In this document: piece after piece, positions 6,607 through 9,095 of the stretch | Layout of the letters: each line of letters begins with the position of its first letter | How positions within the stretch are numbered: the first letter of the stretch is position 1 | Origin: Lysobacteraceae bacterium | Lineage (GTDB): Bacteria; Pseudomonadota; Gammaproteobacteria; Xanthomonadales; Xanthomonadaceae | NCBI GenBank assembly: GCA_004173415.1 | Contig: SEHC01000052.1 | Coordinates: 1-9,095, forward strand | Direction of reading: 5' to 3' | DNA: 9,095 nucleotides | Notes under the pieces: generated by a model | What the model was told of the DNA's origin: nothing | Databases searched by the model: none | What the model saw: the letters and a program-made list of their open reading frames with translations, nothing else | Position numbers and translations under genes: made by a program

Positions 6607-7647
6607 TCAATCGGCCGACAACAGTCCGGCCGGCAATTGCATGGTGATGCAATGCAGGCTGCCGTTCTGCCAGATCAGCGGGCGGCACGGGACCTGCACG
6701 ATCTCGCGGTCCGGATAGGCCGCGGCCAGCACGGCGGCGGCACGGTCGTCCGCCGGATCGCCATAGGCCGGCATCAGCACTGCGCCGTTGACGATGAGGA
6801 AATTGGCATAAGAGGCAGCCAGACGGCGGCCCTCGTCGACGATCGGCTGGGCCCAGGGCAGTGGGAACAACCGATAGGGCTCGCCCCTGCGGGTCCGCAG
6901 CGCCGCGATTTCATCGGCCATCGCCGCAAGTTCGGTGAAATGGGAATCGGCAGGGTCGTCGCAGGCCTGGAAGACGATGGCATCGGCACCGGCGAAGCGG
7001 GCGAGGGTATCGATGTGGGCATCGGTGTCGTCGCCCTCCAGGTAGCCGCGATCCAGCCAGAGCACCCGGTCCTGGCGCAGCCAGCCGCTCAGCCGGGCGG
7101 TGATTTCCTCACGCGACAGGTCCGGGTGGCGCTCGCTCAGGCACCGCCACGTGGTCAGCAACGTGCCTTCGCCATCGGTTTCTATCGCTCCACCTTCAAG
7201 CGCGAAATCAATGCTTTGTACGAAGTAGTTATGAAAAAGGTTCATTCCGGACAGCTCGCCGACCAGTTGGTCGTCGCGGCTGGCCTCGAACTTGCCGCCC
7301 CAGCCGGTGAAGCGGAAATCCAGCTGCTTGAAGCCGTGGGCCGAACGCAGGGTGATGGGGCCGGAATCGCGCAGCCAGGTGTCGTCGTACTCGACCGGGG
7401 AAACGAAGCGGACGCGGGACATGTCGACCCGTGCCGAGCGCAGCCTGGCTTCCGCGTAGGTCTGCAGGTCATCGTCGGCCACGCAGACCAGGACCGGTTG
7501 GAACCGGGTGATCGCCCCGACCAGCGCCACATAGGTCTGCTCGACCCCTTCCAGGCGCGCCGCCCAGTCGGTCTCGGCATGCGGCCACGCGATCAGTACC
7601 GCGGATTGGGCTTCCCACTCCGCGGGGAAGCGAAAAGCATCGTTCAT
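6607..7647 (-). CDS. aguA: Agmatine deiminase
   Basis: A 346-residue cytoplasmic enzyme of the peptidyl-arginine-deiminase-like (guanidino-modifying) superfamily. It converts agmatine to N-carbamoylputrescine and ammonia, the step before AguB in putrescine synthesis or agmatine use. Visible family features are FPAEWEAQSAVLIAWPH (7-23), DDTWLRDSGPI (88-98), the FTGWGGKF segment (113-120), ALEGGAIE (149-156), the histidine motif EGDDTDAHIDTLARF (204-218, His211) and the nucleophile region NGSLHCITMQLP (328-339) with Cys333 close to the C-terminus. The length matches bacterial agmatine deiminases, and all recognisable catalytic residues are present. The start is ATG 7647, seven bases after the stop of the small exported protein, so the two are probably co-transcribed. 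Codons for about residues 133-156 are unusually AT-rich compared with the rest of the gene (7181-7250). There is no intrinsic terminator after the TGA, only a GC hairpin at 6589-6602 without a T-tract. Confidence 0.95.
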   Translation of the reverse strand: MNDAFRFPAEWEAQSAVLIAWPHAETDWAARLEGVEQTYVALVGAITRFQPVLVCVADDDLQTYAEARLRSARVDMSRVRFVSPVEYDDTWLRDSGPITLRSAHGFKQLDFRFTGWGGKFEASRDDQLVGELSGMNLFHNYFVQSIDFALEGGAIETDGEGTLLTTWRCLSERHPDLSREEITARLSGWLRQDRVLWLDRGYLEGDDTDAHIDTLARFAGADAIVFQACDDPADSHFTELAAMADEIAALRTRRGEPYRLFPLPWAQPIVDEGRRLAASYANFLIVNGAVLMPAYGDPADDRAAAVLAAAYPDREIVQVPCRPLIWQNGSLHCITMQLPAGLLSAD

Positions 7648-7654
7648 TGGCTCG

Positions 7655-7984
7655 TTATCGGATCGGCGGCTTGGGCCCGATCTCTTCCGGGCCGGCCTGG
7701 TTGGCGACCACGTCGATGACGCGGCTCTTCTCGAAATACACGGTGAAGGCGGGATAGACCCACCGGTTGATCACCGGCCACTGGCGCGTCTGGCCGCCGC
7801 GCGGCTCCAGCCGCTGTTGCGGCGCGCCGAACCTCGATTCCACCCGGGCAGCAGTCTCGCCGCGCACCGGCAGGGCGACGACCGGCTTTTCCTGGGCGCG
7901 GTCGATCAAGAGGGTATCGGCGCCGGCGCTGCTGGCGCAGCAGAGCAGGGCGAACAGAGGGACGGCGTAAAGACGACGATTCAT
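7655..7984 (-). CDS. Small exported protein, possibly BamE/OmlA-like
   Basis: A 109-residue hypothetical protein with a clear Sec signal peptide: a basic start (MNRRLY), a hydrophobic core (VPLFALLCCASS) and a likely cleavage after AGA (residues 20-22). The two cysteines in the core do not form a normal lipobox because Leu precedes Cys15. The mature part is small and basic. It contains RVESRFGAPQQRLEPRG and WVYPAFTVYFEKSRVIDVV, a pattern reminiscent of SmpA/OmlA/BamE-type domains, which have a V..RFG.P motif followed by a Tyr/Phe-rich strand and a late valine strand. This resemblance is an inference from motif spacing. The protein is predicted to be periplasmic or loosely attached to the envelope. 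The start is ATG 7984, supported by GGGGAG eight bases upstream (7993-7998) and a candidate promoter at 8011-8038. It is the first gene of the minus cluster and lies seven bases before aguA. I do not recognise a specific name. Confidence 0.85.
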   Translation of the reverse strand: MNRRLYAVPLFALLCCASSAGADTLLIDRAQEKPVVALPVRGETAARVESRFGAPQQRLEPRGGQTRQWPVINRWVYPAFTVYFEKSRVIDVVANQAGPEEIGPKPPIR

Positions 7985-8010
7985 GAAGCTAGCTCCCCGA
8001 TGGACGGGCC

Positions 8011-8038
8011 TTTATAACAAAACGCGCGCAACAAAAAA
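8011..8038 (-). promoter_or_regulatory. Candidate sigma-70 promoter for the minus-strand cluster
   Basis: Reading on the minus strand, TTTTTT (8033-8038) and TATAAA (8011-8016) are separated by 16 bases. They lie 26 bases upstream of the ATG of the small exported protein, in the only AT-rich part of this gap. The -10 is a fair match; the -35 is weak. An upstream terminator isolates rpmJ from this unit, which makes a promoter here necessary or at least likely. Confidence 0.4.
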
Positions 8039-8056
8039 CCGCCGCGCCGCCACCGT

Positions 8057-8073
8057 CCCGGCCAATGGCCGGG
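8057..8073. repeat. 17-base palindrome CCCGGCC-AAT-GGCCGGG
   Basis: A perfect inverted repeat with 7-base arms and a 3-base centre, upstream of the candidate promoter for the minus cluster. It could be an operator half-way between terminator and promoter, or a stem-loop. High GC makes such palindromes fairly common by chance, so function is not claimed. Confidence 0.4.
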
Positions 8074-8084
8074 TGGCCGTACCG

Positions 8085-8096
8085 CCGTGCGCACGG
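8085..8096. repeat. 12-base perfect palindrome CCGTGCGCACGG
   Basis: A perfect palindrome without spacer, 11 bases from the 17-base palindrome at 8057-8073, between the rpmJ terminator and the minus-cluster promoter. The two arms are identical on both strands, as expected for a dimeric regulator site. No regulator is recognised, and chance in GC-rich DNA is possible. Confidence 0.35.
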
Positions 8097-8110
8097 AGAA
8101 TACGGCGCAT

Positions 8111-8136
8111 AAACAAAAGCCGCCTTGCGGCGGCTT
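8111..8136 (-). terminator. Rho-independent terminator after rpmJ
   Basis: On the minus strand AAGCCGCC pairs perfectly with GGCGGCTT around a GCAA tetraloop (8117-8136), followed by TTGTTT (8116-8111). An 8-bp GC-rich stem with a GNRA loop and a T-rich tail is a classic intrinsic terminator. It lies 58 bases after the rpmJ stop codon and would end the rpmJ transcript before the next minus-strand gene. Confidence 0.85.
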
Positions 8137-8145
8137 CCGGACGAT

Positions 8146-8179
8146 CAGGGCGCCGCCGGCTGGATGCTGGCGCGCCCTG
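8146..8179 (-). other. Second stem-loop in the rpmJ 3' untranslated region
   Basis: On the minus strand CAGGGCGC (8179-8172) pairs perfectly with GCGCCCTG (8153-8146) around an 18-base loop that itself can form a short GCC/GGC pairing. It sits between the rpmJ stop and the terminator, has no T-tract and so is not a terminator by itself. It may protect the 3' end of the short mRNA from exonucleases. Confidence 0.45.
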
Positions 8180-8194
8180 GCGTCTGCCGTTGGC

Positions 8195-8320
8195 TCAGCG
8201 CTGGCGAGCCTTGAAGCGCGGGTTCGACTTGCAGATCACGAAGACCTTGCCACGGCGGCGGACCACCTTGCAGTCGCGATGACGGGTCTTTGCCGACTTC
8301 AGGGAGGAAAGGACTTTCAT
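8195..8320 (-). CDS. rpmJ: 50S ribosomal protein L36, zinc-ligand-poor (C-minus) form
   Basis: A 41-residue basic protein, read from ATG 8320 to TGA 8195. L36 is the smallest protein of the large ribosomal subunit and binds 23S rRNA. The sequence starts MKVLSSLKSAKTRHRDC and ends with CKSNPRFKARQR, which is the YkgO-like type and not the 37-38-residue zinc-ribbon type. Only Cys17 and Cys30 remain of the usual CxxC...C...H zinc site: the first cysteine is replaced in the AKTRHRD stretch, and the final histidine position is within NPRF. It therefore probably folds without zinc. A GAGG sits six bases upstream of the ATG (8327-8330), a good promoter lies at 8386-8415, and a terminator at 8111-8136, so this is a single-gene transcription unit. 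As I recall, xanthomonads carry this 41-residue form as their L36; whether a second copy exists elsewhere cannot be seen here. Confidence 0.96.
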   Translation of the reverse strand: MKVLSSLKSAKTRHRDCKVVRRRGKVFVICKSNPRFKARQR

Positions 8321-8385
8321 GACATACCTCGGGAAGAATTCTGTAATGGAGCTGGATGGATGGGCGGGGCGAAATCAAGCCGCGC

Positions 8386-8415
8386 ATTCTATCGGGTTTT
8401 TCCCTTGGTGTTCAA
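8386..8415 (-). promoter_or_regulatory. Sigma-70 promoter of rpmJ
   Basis: On the minus strand TTGAAC (8415-8410) and TAGAAT (8391-8386) are separated by 18 bases. The -10 matches consensus at five of six positions. The expected transcription start would lie near 8379, giving a leader of about 60 bases before the rpmJ ATG. The promoter lies in the divergent rpmJ/cmk intergenic region. Confidence 0.65.
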
Positions 8416-8469
8416 GCCTTTGCCGCTTCCTGTCACGGCGGCCGCGCGGGTCGGGGGCAGGGAGGCGGG

Positions 8470-8475
8470 CATAAT
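8470..8475 (+). promoter_or_regulatory. Candidate -10 element for cmk
   Basis: CATAAT lies 24 bases before the cmk ATG and matches the -10 consensus at five of six positions. No convincing -35 is found 16-18 bases upstream, where the sequence is GC-rich. It would give a leader of fewer than 20 bases. cmk points away from rpmJ and needs its own promoter, which is the main support. Confidence 0.4.
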
Positions 8476-8499
8476 GGGGCAAAACCGCCAGGGGTCGCC

Positions 8500-9095
8500 A
8501 TGTCCGAGAACGTTCCAGTACTGACCATCGATGGGCCTTCCGGGGCCGGAAAGGGGACGGTCAGCCGGATCGTCGCCAGCCGCCTGGGCTGGCATTACCT
8601 CGACTCAGGCGCCTTGTACCGGGCGGTCGGGGTGGCCGCCAGCTGGGCCAACCTGGATGTTTCCGATCCCGCGGCCCTGGTGCGATGCACCTTCGACACC
8701 GAGGTGAGCTTCCGCGAAGACGCGGCCGGCGAGCTGCGGGTCTGGGTCAACGGGACCGACGCCACCGACGAACTCAGGCTGGAGACCGCCGGCGCCGTCG
8801 CCTCGGCGATCGCCGCGTTTCCCGAGGTCCGTTCGGCCCTGAAGGAGCGCCAGCGGGCCTTCCGGCAGGCCCCGGGGCTGGTCGCCGACGGCCGCGACAT
8901 GGGCACGGTGATCTTCGCCGACGCACCGTTCAAGGTGTTCCTGACCGCCAGCGCCGAAGAAAGGGCGGAAAGGCGCTATAACCAGTTGAAAGACAAAGGG
9001 GTTTCGGTCACAATCGCCGGTCTGCTACGCGAGATCCTCGCCCGCGACGCCCGTGATGCCCAGCGCACGGTGGCGCCTTTGAAGCCGGCCCAAGA
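8500..9095 (+). CDS. cmk: Cytidylate kinase, N-terminal part (runs off the window)
   Basis: The frame opens at ATG 8500 and stays open to the last base, giving 198 complete codons of a protein usually about 225-230 long. Cytidylate kinase phosphorylates CMP and dCMP with ATP in pyrimidine nucleotide recycling in the cytoplasm. The P-loop GPSGAGKGT (12-20) is followed by DSGALYRAV (35-43) of the nucleoside monophosphate binding region. The signature GRDMGTVIFADAPFKVFLTA begins at residue 131, with Arg132 and Asp133 contacting CMP in the family. ERAERRYNQL follows in the lid/arginine region. The start is supported by an AGGGG six bases before the ATG and a candidate -10 at 8470-8475. The gene is divergent from rpmJ. 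In gammaproteobacteria cmk is commonly followed by rpsA and ihfB, which would lie beyond the window edge. Confidence 0.97.
   Translation, partial: MSENVPVLTIDGPSGAGKGTVSRIVASRLGWHYLDSGALYRAVGVAASWANLDVSDPAALVRCTFDTEVSFREDAAGELRVWVNGTDATDELRLETAGAVASAIAAFPEVRSALKERQRAFRQAPGLVADGRDMGTVIFADAPFKVFLTASAEERAERRYNQLKDKGVSVTIAGLLREILARDARDAQRTVAPLKPAQ

Noticed and set aside
6352..7719. A 455-codon open frame on the + strand antisense to aguA
   Set aside because: The minus-strand frame has all agmatine deiminase motifs; this frame has none and is a GC-bias shadow.
8011..8030. TTATAACA resembling half of a Zur box near rpmJ
   Set aside because: Only one half-site is present, and it lies downstream of the rpmJ terminator and not at the rpmJ promoter. 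It is better explained as the -10 region of the next unit.

Overview
The window looks like ordinary chromosome from a high-GC gammaproteobacterium, most likely of the Xanthomonadaceae (Lysobacter, Luteimonas, Pseudoxanthomonas or Xanthomonas type). The basis is the strong G/C bias at third codon positions, a 41-residue L36 of the kind I recall from xanthomonads, the pair of agmatine deiminase and N-carbamoylputrescine amidase, and cmk at the right edge. The genus is an inference. I see no tRNA, rRNA, insertion sequence, phage gene, CRISPR array or toxin-antitoxin pair.

Left part (1-1323, + strand): the C-terminal end of an RND efflux permease, then a DUF4386 membrane protein. This block converges on the minus-strand cluster with only 36 bases between stop codons and no evident intrinsic terminator.

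Middle part (1360-7984, - strand): seven co-directional genes. In transcription order they are a small exported BamE/OmlA-like protein, agmatine deiminase (aguA), a Tat-signal lipoprotein of the aldo/keto reductase fold, a nucleotide-exchanger-like (Npt/Tlc) multi-pass transporter, N-carbamoylputrescine amidase (aguB), a phosphinothricin-acetyltransferase-like GNAT enzyme, and a TraB-family membrane protein. Junctions are tight (7 bases, 6 bases, and a TTGA overlap), with larger gaps of 116, 69 and 104 bases. This suggests one or a few overlapping transcripts. AguA and AguB together convert agmatine to putrescine, and two genes with no obvious polyamine role lie between them.

Right part (7985-9095): a regulatory stretch with two palindromes, a likely promoter for the minus cluster and a clear rho-independent terminator. 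Then come rpmJ (a zinc-ligand-poor L36, minus strand) and, divergent from it, cytidylate kinase (cmk, + strand), which runs off the window. rpmJ and cmk share a 179-base intergenic region carrying a convincing rpmJ promoter and a weaker cmk one.

Nothing here amounts to a clearly new system. The most unusual points are the split putrescine module, the predicted Tat-lipoprotein aldo/keto reductase next to a nucleotide-exchanger-like transporter, and a sharply AT-rich, rare-codon patch inside aguA.
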